64,000 nt of DNA, taken from contig NZ_JADLJS010000023.1 of assembly GCF_015680405.1 (NCBI RefSeq), forward strand, positions 20,597-84,596, in the 5' to 3' direction. A model generated the notes under the pieces. That model saw only the letters and a list, made by a program, of their open reading frames with translations, was not told the DNA's origin and ran no database searches. Position 1 is the first letter of the stretch, and each line of letters begins with the position of its first letter. Source of the DNA: Pseudomonas pudica (lineage in GTDB: Bacteria; Pseudomonadota; Gammaproteobacteria; Pseudomonadales; Pseudomonadaceae). The translations under genes were made by a program, and so were the position numbers. Below, piece by piece: positions 26,176 to 34,054 of this stretch.

Positions 26176-27297
26176 ATGAAGCGACTGGCTGGTCTTTCCG
26201 CCCTTGCCCTGATCATCTCCAGCACCAGTGGGTGTGGCTGGCTGTGGGGCGAGGATGGCTATTTCCGCGACCGCGGCAGCGATTACCTGCAGGCGCGCCC
26301 GACTGCGCCGATGCAGCTGCCGCCGGACGCCAGCAACGTCAAGCGCCTTGACCCGCTGCTACCGATCCCGCGCAACGTCGCCGACGACAGCGCCACCGGC
26401 GAGTTCGAGGTGCCGCGCCCGCAACCGATGACCGGTGGCGCCGCCCAGGTTACCGACTACAGCCTGCAGCGCAGCGGCAGCAGCCGTTGGGTGCTGGCCC
26501 AGCATTCGCCGGCCGAAGTATGGCCTGTGGCCCGCCAGTTCTTCGAAGACAACGGCTTCCGCATCGCCGAAGAGCGCCCGCAGACCGGCGAATTCAACAC
26601 CACCTGGCAGCGTTTCGACGAACTTTCGGCTTCGCTCGGCCAGCGCCTGGCCAGCACTGCGAGCAGCGCTGACAGCGAAGTGCGCGTGCGTGTGCGCATG
26701 GAGCCTGGTGTGCAGCGCAACACCTCCGAGGTGTATGTGGTCAGCGTCGAGCGCCCGGCTGGCAGCACTGCCGAACCCGATTTCCCGTCCACCTCCAGCA
26801 ACACCGGTGCCGATGCCCTGCTGGTCGACGAAATGCTTGCCAGCATGAACCGCAGCGCCGAGAAGGGCGGTTCGGTATCGCTGCTGGCCGCGCGCGATTT
26901 CGACGCGCCAAGCCGCGTCAGCCTGAGCGAAGACGGCAGCGGCAACCCGGTGCTGTACCTGGGCGCCGACCTGGACCGCGCCTGGTCCAGCGTGGGCCGT
27001 GCCCTGGAGCAGGGTGGCGAGTGGCGTGTCGAGGACATCAACCGCAGCCTGGGCCTGTACTACATCAACCTGTCTGAAAAGCCTGAAGACAAGCAGAACC
27101 AGCCTGGCTTCTTTGGCCGCATGTTCGGCAGCGAGCCGACCAAGGAAGAGCGTGAAGCCCGTGCCGAACGCTACCAGGTTCGTCTGAGCAAGGTAGGTGA
27201 GAGCGTGCAGGTCACGGTCGAGAAGAACATCAACACCGTGGCCCCGGCCGATGTCGCCCGCCGCGTGCTGAGCGCCATTCAGGACCACCTGGGCTAA
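26176..27297 (+). CDS. bamC: Outer membrane assembly lipoprotein BamC
   Basis: A 373-residue lipoprotein of the BAM complex. The signal peptide ends in a lipobox (TSGC) with lipid Cys at residue 20. Two helix-grip domains, about residues 90-190 and 230-345, follow the unstructured N-terminal segment that contacts BamD. dapA-bamC gene order is conserved in gammaproteobacteria. Its stop codon is immediately followed by the GTG of the next gene. Confidence 0.93.
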   Translation: MKRLAGLSALALIISSTSGCGWLWGEDGYFRDRGSDYLQARPTAPMQLPPDASNVKRLDPLLPIPRNVADDSATGEFEVPRPQPMTGGAAQVTDYSLQRSGSSRWVLAQHSPAEVWPVARQFFEDNGFRIAEERPQTGEFNTTWQRFDELSASLGQRLASTASSADSEVRVRVRMEPGVQRNTSEVYVVSVERPAGSTAEPDFPSTSSNTGADALLVDEMLASMNRSAEKGGSVSLLAARDFDAPSRVSLSEDGSGNPVLYLGADLDRAWSSVGRALEQGGEWRVEDINRSLGLYYINLSEKPEDKQNQPGFFGRMFGSEPTKEEREARAERYQVRLSKVGESVQVTVEKNINTVAPADVARRVLSAIQDHLG

Positions 27298-28056
27298 GTG
27301 CGCTTCGCGGTACTCGGAAGCGGCAGCCAGGGAAACGGCACGCTGATCGCCAGTGGTGACACGTTCATCCTGGTCGATTGCGGGTTTTCCCTGCGCGAGA
27401 CCGAGCGGCGCCTGGCGCTGCTCGGCGTATCGGCGGCCCAGCTCAGTGCGGTACTGGTTACCCACGAACATGCCGACCACGTACATGGGGTCGGCTTGCT
27501 GTCACGGCGCTACAATGTACCGGTCTACCTCAGCCAGGGGACCTTGCGCGGCATGCGCAAGCCGGTGGAGGTGGCCGGTTTTCTCGCTTGTGGCGAAAGC
27601 CTGCGTATCGGCAGCCTGGAAGTGACCGCGGCGCGGGTCGAGCACGACGCCTACGAGCCGCTGCAGTACGTGGTCAGCGACGGCCAGCGGCGCTTCGGCA
27701 TGCTGACCGACCTTGGCTCGTACGACGCGCTGCTGCTGGAGCGTTATCAGGGCCTGGATGCACTGTTGATCGAGGCCAACCACTGCCGCGACCTGCTGGC
27801 ACGCGGTCACTACCCGGCCTTCCTGAAGCAGCGGGTGGGTGGCATGCAAGGGCATTTGAACAATCACCAGGCCGCGCGCCTGGTGCACGAGTTGGGCTGG
27901 AGCAACTTGCAACACCTGGTGCTGGCCCACCTCAGCAGCAAGAACAACCTGCCACAGTTGGCTCGCCAGTGCTTCGTCGACACCCTTGGGTGCGACCCGG
28001 ACTGGCTCCAGGTGGCGAATCAGGAACACGGGCTCGACTGGCGCGAAATCGCCTAG
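27298..28056 (+). CDS. MBL-fold metallohydrolase (YycJ/WalJ-like)
   Basis: A 252-residue metallo-beta-lactamase-fold hydrolase. The metal motif THEHADH lies at residues 55-61, and LTDLGS and LIEANHC carry later ligands. It resembles WalJ/YycJ-type putative exonucleases, whose physiological role in Pseudomonas is unclear. The start is GTG at 27298, touching the bamC TAA with no spacer, which implies translational coupling. Confidence 0.88.
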   Translation: MRFAVLGSGSQGNGTLIASGDTFILVDCGFSLRETERRLALLGVSAAQLSAVLVTHEHADHVHGVGLLSRRYNVPVYLSQGTLRGMRKPVEVAGFLACGESLRIGSLEVTAARVEHDAYEPLQYVVSDGQRRFGMLTDLGSYDALLLERYQGLDALLIEANHCRDLLARGHYPAFLKQRVGGMQGHLNNHQAARLVHELGWSNLQHLVLAHLSSKNNLPQLARQCFVDTLGCDPDWLQVANQEHGLDWREIA

Positions 28057-28086
28057 CCCAACACCTCAAGCAAGCGGAGCCCAATC

Positions 28087-28797
28087 ATGGAAAAACGCGA
28101 CGAACTCTACCGCGGCAAGGCCAAATCGGTTTACAAGACCGACGACGCCGACCGCTTGATCCTGCTGTTCCGTAACGACACTTCGGCGTTCGACGGCAAG
28201 CGTATCGAACAGCTCGACCGCAAAGGCATGGTGAACAACAAGTTCAACGCCTTCATCATGCAGAAACTGGAAGAAGCCGGCGTGCCGACCCAGTTCGACA
28301 AGCTGCTGGGCGACAACGAGTGCCTGGTGAAGAAGCTGGACATGATTCCGGTCGAGTGCGTGGTGCGCAACTACGCCGCCGGCAGCCTGGTCAAGCGCCT
28401 GGGCGTGGAGGAGGGCATCAAGCTGGAGCCGTCCACCTTCGAGCTGTTCCTGAAGAACGACGAGAAGGGCGACCCCTTCATCAACGAATCTCACGTTGTC
28501 GCGTTCGGCTGGGGCACCGCCGAGCAGCTGGCCGAAATGAAAAAGCTGTCGCTGAAGGTCAACGAAGTCCTGAGCAAGCTGTTCGATGACGCCGGCCTGC
28601 TGCTGGTCGACTTCAAGCTGGAATTCGGCGTATTCCACGGCCAGATCGTGCTGGGCGACGAGTTCAGCCCGGACGGCTGCCGCCTGTGGGACAAAGAGAC
28701 CCGCAAGAAGATGGACAAGGACCGCTTCCGCCAGGGCCTGGGCGACGTGATCGAAGCCTACGAAGAAGTTGCCAAGCGCCTGGGCGTGCCGCTGTAA
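28087..28797 (+). CDS. purC: Phosphoribosylaminoimidazole-succinocarboxamide synthase
   Basis: A 236-residue SAICAR synthetase for purine synthesis. Visible signatures are the YRGKAKSVYKT N-terminus, NDTSAFDGK, and the VVRNYAAGSLVKR loop, with LLVDFKLEFG near the C-terminus. The length is standard. It is the last gene of a probable dapA-bamC-MBL-purC string. Confidence 0.97.
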   Translation: MEKRDELYRGKAKSVYKTDDADRLILLFRNDTSAFDGKRIEQLDRKGMVNNKFNAFIMQKLEEAGVPTQFDKLLGDNECLVKKLDMIPVECVVRNYAAGSLVKRLGVEEGIKLEPSTFELFLKNDEKGDPFINESHVVAFGWGTAEQLAEMKKLSLKVNEVLSKLFDDAGLLLVDFKLEFGVFHGQIVLGDEFSPDGCRLWDKETRKKMDKDRFRQGLGDVIEAYEEVAKRLGVPL

Positions 28798-28850
28798 GCG
28801 GCACGTTCACGCAAGCGCCTGATACCACGCGATTTTTTTTAAAAAAAGGT

Positions 28851-28878
28851 TTGCGTTTTAAAAGAACGCTGGTATGAT
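28851..28878 (+). promoter_or_regulatory. Promoter of tRNA-Ser
   Basis: TTGCGT (28851-28856), a 16-base spacer and TATGAT (28873-28878) end 10 bases before the tRNA. An A/T-tract (28832-28847) just upstream could act as an UP element. Confidence 0.6.
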
Positions 28879-28888
28879 GCGCGGCATT

Positions 28889-28978
28889 GGAGAGATGCCG
28901 GAGTGGTCGAACGGGACGGATTCGAAATCCGTTGTACTGGCAACAGTACCTAGGGTTCAAATCCCTATCTCTCCGCCA
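28889..28978 (+). tRNA. tRNA-Ser (anticodon CGA)
   Basis: A 90-base class II tRNA. The acceptor is GGAGAGA/TCTCTCC with discriminator G, and the anticodon loop TTCGAAA gives CGA. A long variable arm (TTGTACTGGCAACAGTACC region) and T-loop GGTTCAAATCC are present. The 3' CCA is encoded. Confidence 0.96.
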
Positions 28979-28987
28979 TACAAGATG

Positions 28988-29022
28988 AAGCCCCTGGGAA
29001 CGAAAGTTTCCAGGGGCTTTTT
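28988..29022 (+). terminator. Terminator after tRNA-Ser
   Basis: AAGCCCCTGG (28988-28997) pairs with CCAGGGGCTT (29010-29019), with inner GAA/TTT-type pairs and a T-tract. Confidence 0.9.
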
Positions 29023-29075
29023 CGTTGTGTGGCGCGAAGTTGTTCGTAGCGAGCATCCCATTTGCGCGGGCGAGC

Positions 29076-29183
29076 CTATGAAGACGCGGGGAGCTTCTTG
29101 AGCAGCCTGTAGGTGAGTTCTACGCCCAAGGCAAGCATCAGCTTCTGAATTGTAGAAAAACGGGTTTTATCGCCGCCCTTGGC
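29076..29183 (-). pseudogene. Degraded fragment resembling the C-terminus of an XRE/HigA-type antitoxin
   Basis: On the minus strand a 35-codon open stretch ends in TAG. It encodes GGDKTRFSTIQKLMLALGVELTYR and further Leu/Lys residues, which looks like the last helices of HigA or addiction-module antidote proteins (the F-T--K---ALG-L- pattern). An in-frame TAG precedes it and no start or promoter is evident, so only a remnant remains. The position just downstream of tRNA-Ser is a typical site of past insertion. The assignment rests on a short pattern. Confidence 0.4.
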
Positions 29184-29250
29184 CTACAAGGAAGGGGATT
29201 ATTCTGAGTTTCAACTGTAGGACCGGGAGCGCAAAGCGCCCCCAGGGCCG

Positions 29251-29868
29251 TCAGCGCATCGCGGCCAGCTTGATGCCGAACCCCACCAGGCAAGCCCCCG
29301 CCAACCGCTCGAACATATTGGCAATCCGTGGGTTGGCGCGCATGCGCTCGGCCAACTGGTGCGTCAGCACCACGGCAATCAACCCGTACAGGAAGGTCAC
29401 CACTGCCACTGTCGCCGCGAGGAAGCCGAAGGTCACCAGCCCCTGATGCTTCACCGGGTCGACGAACAACGGGAAAAATGCCATGTAGAACATGATCGCC
29501 TTGGGGTTGAGCAGGGTGATCATCATGGTCTGGCGCAGGTACTGGCCGTTGTCCATACGGCTGGCCCGCGGCGCGCCACCGGGTTTGCTCAGCAGCATGC
29601 GCAGGCCCAGGTAGGCCAGGTACGCAGCACCGGCCCATTGCACCACGTGGAAGGCGGCAGGGTAGGCCGCCAGCAGGGTGGCAACACCAGCCACCGCCAG
29701 CCACAGCAGCACCTGGTCACCCAGGATAACCCCACAGGTCGCGGCCATGCCTGCCTTGATCCCGCCCTTGCCGGTGGCGGTGATCAGGGCGAAGTTGCCT
29801 GGCCCGGGGATGGCCAGGACGATGATGAAGGCGATGACGAACGCGCCGTAGTCGGTGACGCCGAGCAT
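29251..29868 (-). CDS. LysE/RhtB-family amino acid exporter
   Basis: A 205-residue inner-membrane protein with about six helices. The signature segment is PGPGNFALITATGKGGIKAG. The TLLNPKAIMFYMAFFPLFVDP motif is typical of RhtB-type threonine/homoserine exporters. The substrate cannot be told from sequence. It is divergent from a YhfL lipoprotein, and two overlapping palindromes lie in the shared 257-base spacer. Confidence 0.88.
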   Translation of the reverse strand: MLGVTDYGAFVIAFIIVLAIPGPGNFALITATGKGGIKAGMAATCGVILGDQVLLWLAVAGVATLLAAYPAAFHVVQWAGAAYLAYLGLRMLLSKPGGAPRASRMDNGQYLRQTMMITLLNPKAIMFYMAFFPLFVDPVKHQGLVTFGFLAATVAVVTFLYGLIAVVLTHQLAERMRANPRIANMFERLAGACLVGFGIKLAAMR

Positions 29869-30000
29869 GGAAAACTCCTGTTGATGGTGCGTAGGCAGAG
29901 TTCAAGACTATCGTCGCCACCGGTCCGCTTTTCAACCATCTGCCCGAAAATTGAAAACAGGCGCTCAAATTTCAGAAGTGCGGGACATTTCCTACAACGG

Positions 30001-30025
30001 CAACTAGTTGTTGCACACGTGCAAC
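30001..30025. promoter_or_regulatory. Overlapping palindromes upstream of lysE-like and yhfL genes
   Basis: CAACTAGTTG (30001-30010) is a perfect 10-bp palindrome. It overlaps GTTGCAC-AC-GTGCAAC (30010-30025), a perfect 7-2-7 dyad. Both sit between divergent genes and look like regulator binding sites. No regulator is adjacent. Confidence 0.45.
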
Positions 30026-30045
30026 CAACAACTGCACCTTGAAGC

Positions 30046-30074
30046 TTGGATCCAATGCTTGGGTTCTGTATCAT
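30046..30074 (+). promoter_or_regulatory. Promoter of yhfL-like lipoprotein
   Basis: TTGGAT (30046-30051), a 17-base spacer and TATCAT (30069-30074) lie about 50 bases before the ATG. Confidence 0.55.
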
Positions 30075-30125
30075 CCCGCCGCCATCAGAATGATGGCCTT
30101 AGATGATTCATTTAAAGGACTTAGT

Positions 30126-30317
30126 ATGAAAAAGCTGTTCAAGGCTACCGTTGCCGTTGCTGTCGTTTCGGGTGTTGCCCTGCTGTCGGGTTGCACCGGC
30201 CAGGTTTACAACCAGCCGAAAAACTGCAGCTACGACTACCTGTTCCACCCTTCGGTTTCCATCTCCAAGATCATCGGTGGCTGCGGCCCGATCGATAAAC
30301 TGCCTCAGCAGCAGTAA
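30126..30317 (+). CDS. yhfL: YhfL-family small lipoprotein
   Basis: A 63-residue lipoprotein with signal peptide and lipobox LLSGC (lipid Cys at residue 23). The mature part contains NCSYDYLFHP and SISKIIGGCGPIDK, which match E. coli YhfL from memory. The function is unknown. It stands as a single gene with its own promoter and terminator. Confidence 0.88.
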   Translation: MKKLFKATVAVAVVSGVALLSGCTGQVYNQPKNCSYDYLFHPSVSISKIIGGCGPIDKLPQQQ

Positions 30318-30361
30318 TCTTGGCGGTACCCTGATCGCGACGCTTGCAGCGTGATCCAAGG

Positions 30362-30392
30362 CCCCCGGTCATTTCCGTGATCGGGGGTTTTT
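30362..30392 (+). terminator. Terminator after yhfL
   Basis: CCCCCGGTCA (30362-30371) pairs with TGATCGGGGG (30378-30387, one G-T pair), loop TTTCCG, followed by TTTTT. Confidence 0.9.
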
Positions 30393-30645
30393 GTTTTTCC
30401 GCGTGACAATCTGCCACTGAGGCAACCCGTCGCCTTGACGCTCCGGGTGGCAATTTGTTTGTGCTGGCATTTAAGCTACAATCGGAAAAACGATTCAGCC
30501 GTGTCGGTCAATTCGACAAAAGGCCGAGTCGTTTTCTGGTTCTCTGGCTGCTGAACAATGATCAACAACAAGCCTGCGCTGCAGAACACGCTTTACCTGG
30601 GCCAGCCACAGGCCCGCCCTCTGTTCTCCTGACTGGAATCGATCA

Positions 30646-32283
30646 ATGTTCAAGAAAGCTGGCAAGACCTTGCTGGGTCTGGCTGTCGCTGCAAGCGTCA
30701 TGCAAGCGCACGCCGCAGAAACCAAGAAAGTAGATGTGCTGCTGGTCGGCGGCGGCATCATGAGCTCTACCCTGGCCGTTTGGCTGCACGAGCTGGAGCC
30801 AAGCTGGTCGATGGAAATGGTCGAGCGCCTGGATGGTGTGGCCGAAGAAAGCTCCAACGGCTGGAACAACGCCGGTACCGGCCACTCCGCGCTGGCCGAG
30901 CTGAACTACACCCCGGAAGACAAGGACGGCAACGTCAACATCACCAAGGCCATCGAAATCAACGAGGCCTTCCAGATCTCCCGCCAGTTCTGGTCGTGGC
31001 AGGTCCGCCAGGGCGTGTTGAAGAACCCGCATTCGTTCATCAACACCACGCCGCACATGAGCTTCGTGTGGGGCGATGACAACATCAAGTTCCTGAAAAA
31101 GCGTTATGACGCGCTGCAGGCCAGCCCGCTGTTCCGCCCGATGCAGTACTCCGAGGACCACGCGCAGATCGCCAAGTGGGTCCCGCTGATGATGGAAGGC
31201 CGCGACCCGAACCAGAAGCTGGCCGTGACCTGGACGCCAATCGGTACCGATGTCAACTTCGGCGAGATCACCCGCCAGTTCGTCGGCCACCTGAAAACCC
31301 AGGAAAACTTCGACCTGAAGCTGTCCAGCGAAGTGCAGGACATCACTCGCAACAAGGACGGCTCGTGGCACGTCGAGTACAAGAACCTGAAGGACGGTAG
31401 CGAATCGGCCACCGACGCCAAGTTCCTGTTCATCGGTGCCGGCGGCGGCGCGCTGAAGCTGCTGCAGAAGTCGGGCATTCCTGAAGCCAAGGAATACGCG
31501 GGCTTCCCGGTGGGCGGCTCGTTCCTGGTGACCGAGAACCCGACCGTGGCCATGCAGCACATGGCCAAGGCCTACGGTATCGCCTCGACCGGCGCGCCAC
31601 CCATGTCGGTTCCGCACCTGGACACCCGCGTGCTTGACGGCAAGCGCGTGATCCTGTTTGGTCCATTCGCCACCTTCTCGACCAAGTTCCTGAAGAACGG
31701 CTCGTACCTGGACCTGCTGAGTAGCACCACCACCCACAACGTGTGGCCGATGACCAAGGTCGGCATCGATCAGTACCCGCTGGTGGAATACCTCGCTGGC
31801 CAGTTGATGCTGTCTGACGACGACCGCTTCGAAGCCCTGCGCACCTACTTCCCGAACGCCAAGAAGGAAGACTGGCGCCTGTGGCAGGCCGGCCAGCGCG
31901 TGCAGATCATCAAGCGTGATGCCGAGAAGGGCGGCGTGCTGAAGCTGGGCACCGAAGTGGTCGCTTCCGAAGACCGCACCATCGCCGGCCTGCTGGGGGC
32001 ATCGCCAGGTGCTTCGACTGCTGCACCGATCATGCTGAACGTGCTGGAAACCGTGTTCAAGGAGAAGGTCGCCACCCCTGAGTGGCAGGCCAAGATCAAG
32101 CAGATCGTGCCGAGCTACGGCACCAAGCTGAACGACTCGGCGGCGGCCACCCAGAAAGAGTGGAACTACACCGCTGAAGTGCTGCAGCTCGAGAAGCCAC
32201 CGGTGATCGACGAGAGTGTCGGCACCACGGCTGCACCGAGCCAGCCGGTCGAGAGCAAGCCTGAGAATGACATGGCGCTGTAA
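30646..32283 (+). CDS. mqo: Malate:quinone oxidoreductase with N-terminal signal peptide
   Basis: A 545-residue FAD enzyme that oxidises malate to oxaloacetate and passes electrons to quinone. The FAD-binding LLVGGGIMSSTLAVWL and downstream Mqo segments (SSNGWNNAGTGHSALAELNY, GPFATFSTKFLK, LLGASPGAST) are clear. Residues 1-23 (MFKKAGK, LLGLAVAASV, MQAHA) form a convincing Sec signal peptide before AETKKVDV. Most Mqo proteins are cytosolic peripheral enzymes, so the location deserves testing. Pseudomonas often has two Mqo paralogues, and this would be the exported type. A strong terminator follows. Confidence 0.94.
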   Translation: MFKKAGKTLLGLAVAASVMQAHAAETKKVDVLLVGGGIMSSTLAVWLHELEPSWSMEMVERLDGVAEESSNGWNNAGTGHSALAELNYTPEDKDGNVNITKAIEINEAFQISRQFWSWQVRQGVLKNPHSFINTTPHMSFVWGDDNIKFLKKRYDALQASPLFRPMQYSEDHAQIAKWVPLMMEGRDPNQKLAVTWTPIGTDVNFGEITRQFVGHLKTQENFDLKLSSEVQDITRNKDGSWHVEYKNLKDGSESATDAKFLFIGAGGGALKLLQKSGIPEAKEYAGFPVGGSFLVTENPTVAMQHMAKAYGIASTGAPPMSVPHLDTRVLDGKRVILFGPFATFSTKFLKNGSYLDLLSSTTTHNVWPMTKVGIDQYPLVEYLAGQLMLSDDDRFEALRTYFPNAKKEDWRLWQAGQRVQIIKRDAEKGGVLKLGTEVVASEDRTIAGLLGASPGASTAAPIMLNVLETVFKEKVATPEWQAKIKQIVPSYGTKLNDSAAATQKEWNYTAEVLQLEKPPVIDESVGTTAAPSQPVESKPENDMAL

Positions 32284-32302
32284 TCGGCCATTGTTTTGAA
32301 AG

Positions 32303-32332
32303 AAGCCACGGGGGAGACCTCGTGGCTTTTTT
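32303..32332 (+). terminator. Terminator after mqo
   Basis: AAGCCACG/CGTGGCTT, extended by GGG/CCT with a GAGA loop, is followed by TTTTTT. It starts 20 bases after the mqo stop. Confidence 0.92.
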
Positions 32333-32336
32333 GTTG

Positions 32337-32446
32337 CCTGTACCGGCCCTTTCGCGGGTAAACCCGCTCCCACAGAAATAGCGCCAAGCCTGTGGCCAGC
32401 GCTATCCCTGTGGGAGCGGGTTTACCCGCGAAAAGGCCGGCACAGG
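32337..32446. repeat. REP pair
   Basis: CCTGTACCGGCCCTTTCGCGG-type left arm (from 32337) and its inverted partner ending GGCCGGCACAGG (32446) lie between the mqo terminator and the convergent arsR stop. Confidence 0.92.
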
Positions 32447-32450
32447 TAAA

Positions 32451-32759
32451 TCACTGCTGCCGCAGAATGCAGTCCAGCAACCCGGGAAACCGCTCCGCCA
32501 GCATCTCGCTACGCAACGAATTCATATGGGTAGTCCCCACATTGCGGGTATGCACCAACCCCGCATCACGCAGCACGCGAAAATGGTGGGACATGCTTGA
32601 CTTCGGCCGGCCGCCGTCCAGCTCGCCACAGCTGGCTTCGGCCACGCCCGCCAGGTGACGCACGATACCCAGGCGCACCGGGTCGCTCAGGGCGTAGAGC
32701 AGGCGTTCCAGGGTAAGGTCTTCAGAATTGGGATGTTGATAGGCTCGCATGGTCGTCAT
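32451..32759 (-). CDS. ArsR-family transcriptional regulator
   Basis: About 102 residues, with a winged helix-turn-helix: LYALSDPVRLGIVRHLAG, then SMSHHFRVLRDAGLV as the recognition helix region. No obvious metal-binding Cys pair is seen, so it may sense a redox or organic signal. The start is uncertain among 32750, 32759 and 32786. The last overlaps the palindromic operator, so I use 32759. It is divergent from xenA and probably controls it. Confidence 0.85.
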   Translation of the reverse strand: MTTMRAYQHPNSEDLTLERLLYALSDPVRLGIVRHLAGVAEASCGELDGGRPKSSMSHHFRVLRDAGLVHTRNVGTTHMNSLRSEMLAERFPGLLDCILRQQ

Positions 32760-32784
32760 GATAACGGGGCTATCATTAATTGCC

Positions 32785-32808
32785 ATAGTTCGATTATGAT
32801 CGAACTAT
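32785..32808. promoter_or_regulatory. Palindromic operator between arsR and xenA
   Basis: ATAGTTCGAT (32785-32794) and ATCGAACTAT (32799-32808) form a perfect 10-bp inverted repeat around TATG. It fits an ArsR-family site. On the plus strand TTGCCA (32780-32785) and a weak -10 (AACTAT, 17 bases on) flank it, so binding would block xenA transcription. Confidence 0.7.
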
Positions 32809-32836
32809 CGTAATCAAACAGCTCTGGAGCTTGCCC

Positions 32837-33928
32837 ATGTCCGCCTTGTTCGAACCCTATACCCTCAAGGACGTCACCCTGCGCAACCGCATTGCCATTC
32901 CTCCGATGTGCCAGTACATGGCCGAGGACGGCATGATCAACGACTGGCATCACGTGCATCTGGCCGGCCTGGCCCGTGGCGGAGCCGGCCTGCTGGTGGT
33001 CGAGGCCACTGCCGTGGCACCGGAAGGGCGCATCACCCCCGGTTGCGCCGGTATCTGGAGCGATGCCCACGCCCAGGCTTTCGTGCCGGTGGTGCAGGCA
33101 ATCAAGGCCGCCGGTTCCGTGCCGGGTATCCAGATTGCCCACGCCGGGCGCAAGGCCAGCGCCAACCGCCCGTGGGAAGGTGACGACCACATTGCTGCCG
33201 ACGACGCCCGTGGTTGGGAAACCATCGCCCCGTCCGCCATCGCCTTTGGCGCGCATCTGCCAAAAGTGCCGCGCGAGATGACTCTGGACGACATCGCCCG
33301 GGTCAAGCAGGACTTCGTCGATGCCGCCCGCCGTGCGCGCGATGCCGGTTTCGAATGGATCGAGCTGCACTTTGCCCATGGTTACCTGGGCCAGAGCTTC
33401 TTCTCCGAACACTCCAACAAGCGTACCGATGCCTACGGTGGCAGCTTCGACAACCGCAGCCGCTTCCTGCTGGAAACTTTGGCAGCGGTGCGTGAGGTAT
33501 GGCCAGAGAACCTGCCACTGACCGCGCGTTTTGGTGTGCTGGAATACGACGGTCGCGATGAGCAGACCCTGGAAGAGTCGATCGAACTGGCACGCCGCTT
33601 CAAGACTGGTGGCCTCGACCTGCTGAGCGTGAGTGTCGGCTTCACCATTCCCGATACCAAGATCCCGTGGGGCCCGGCGTTCATGGGGCCGATTGCCGAG
33701 CGCGTGCGCCGTGAGGCGAAGCTGCCGGTTACCTCTGCGTGGGGGTTTGGTACGCCGCAACTGGCGGAAGCAGCGCTGCAGGCCAACCAGCTGGACCTGG
33801 TATCGGTAGGGCGTGCGCACCTGGCCGACCCGCACTGGGCTTACTTTGCGGCCAAGGAGTTGGGTGTGGAGAAAGCCTCCTGGACCTTGCCTGCACCGTA
33901 TGCGCACTGGCTCGAGCGTTATCGCTGA
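32837..33928 (+). CDS. xenA: Xenobiotic reductase A (old yellow enzyme)
   Basis: A 363-residue FMN oxidoreductase of the OYE family, NADPH-dependent, reducing activated alkenes, nitrate esters and related compounds. The sequence is nearly identical to P. putida XenA as I recall it, including MCQYM with the redox-tuning C25 and the ligand pair in LHFAHGY. The length is the same (363). The ATG at 32837 is used. The in-frame TTG at 32831 is unlikely. The divergent ArsR regulator and shared operator suggest substrate-induced expression. Confidence 0.95.
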   Translation: MSALFEPYTLKDVTLRNRIAIPPMCQYMAEDGMINDWHHVHLAGLARGGAGLLVVEATAVAPEGRITPGCAGIWSDAHAQAFVPVVQAIKAAGSVPGIQIAHAGRKASANRPWEGDDHIAADDARGWETIAPSAIAFGAHLPKVPREMTLDDIARVKQDFVDAARRARDAGFEWIELHFAHGYLGQSFFSEHSNKRTDAYGGSFDNRSRFLLETLAAVREVWPENLPLTARFGVLEYDGRDEQTLEESIELARRFKTGGLDLLSVSVGFTIPDTKIPWGPAFMGPIAERVRREAKLPVTSAWGFGTPQLAEAALQANQLDLVSVGRAHLADPHWAYFAAKELGVEKASWTLPAPYAHWLERYR

Positions 33929-33950
33929 GTTCAGAAGGGGGCTGCTGTAC

Positions 33951-34054
33951 ACAGCCCATTCGCGGGTAAACCCGCTCCCACAGGATCTCCACTGCCCTCA
34001 AGGCCTGTGCGATCCCTGTGGGAGCGAGTTCACCCGCGAAGAGGCCAGCACAGG
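33951..34054. repeat. REP pair
   Basis: GCGGGTAAACCCGCTCCCACAGG (left) and CCTGTGGGAGCGAGTTCACC (right, from 34015) form an imperfect inverted pair between the convergent xenA and hydroxyproline dehydrogenase genes. The right arm ends one base before the latter's stop codon. Confidence 0.9.
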
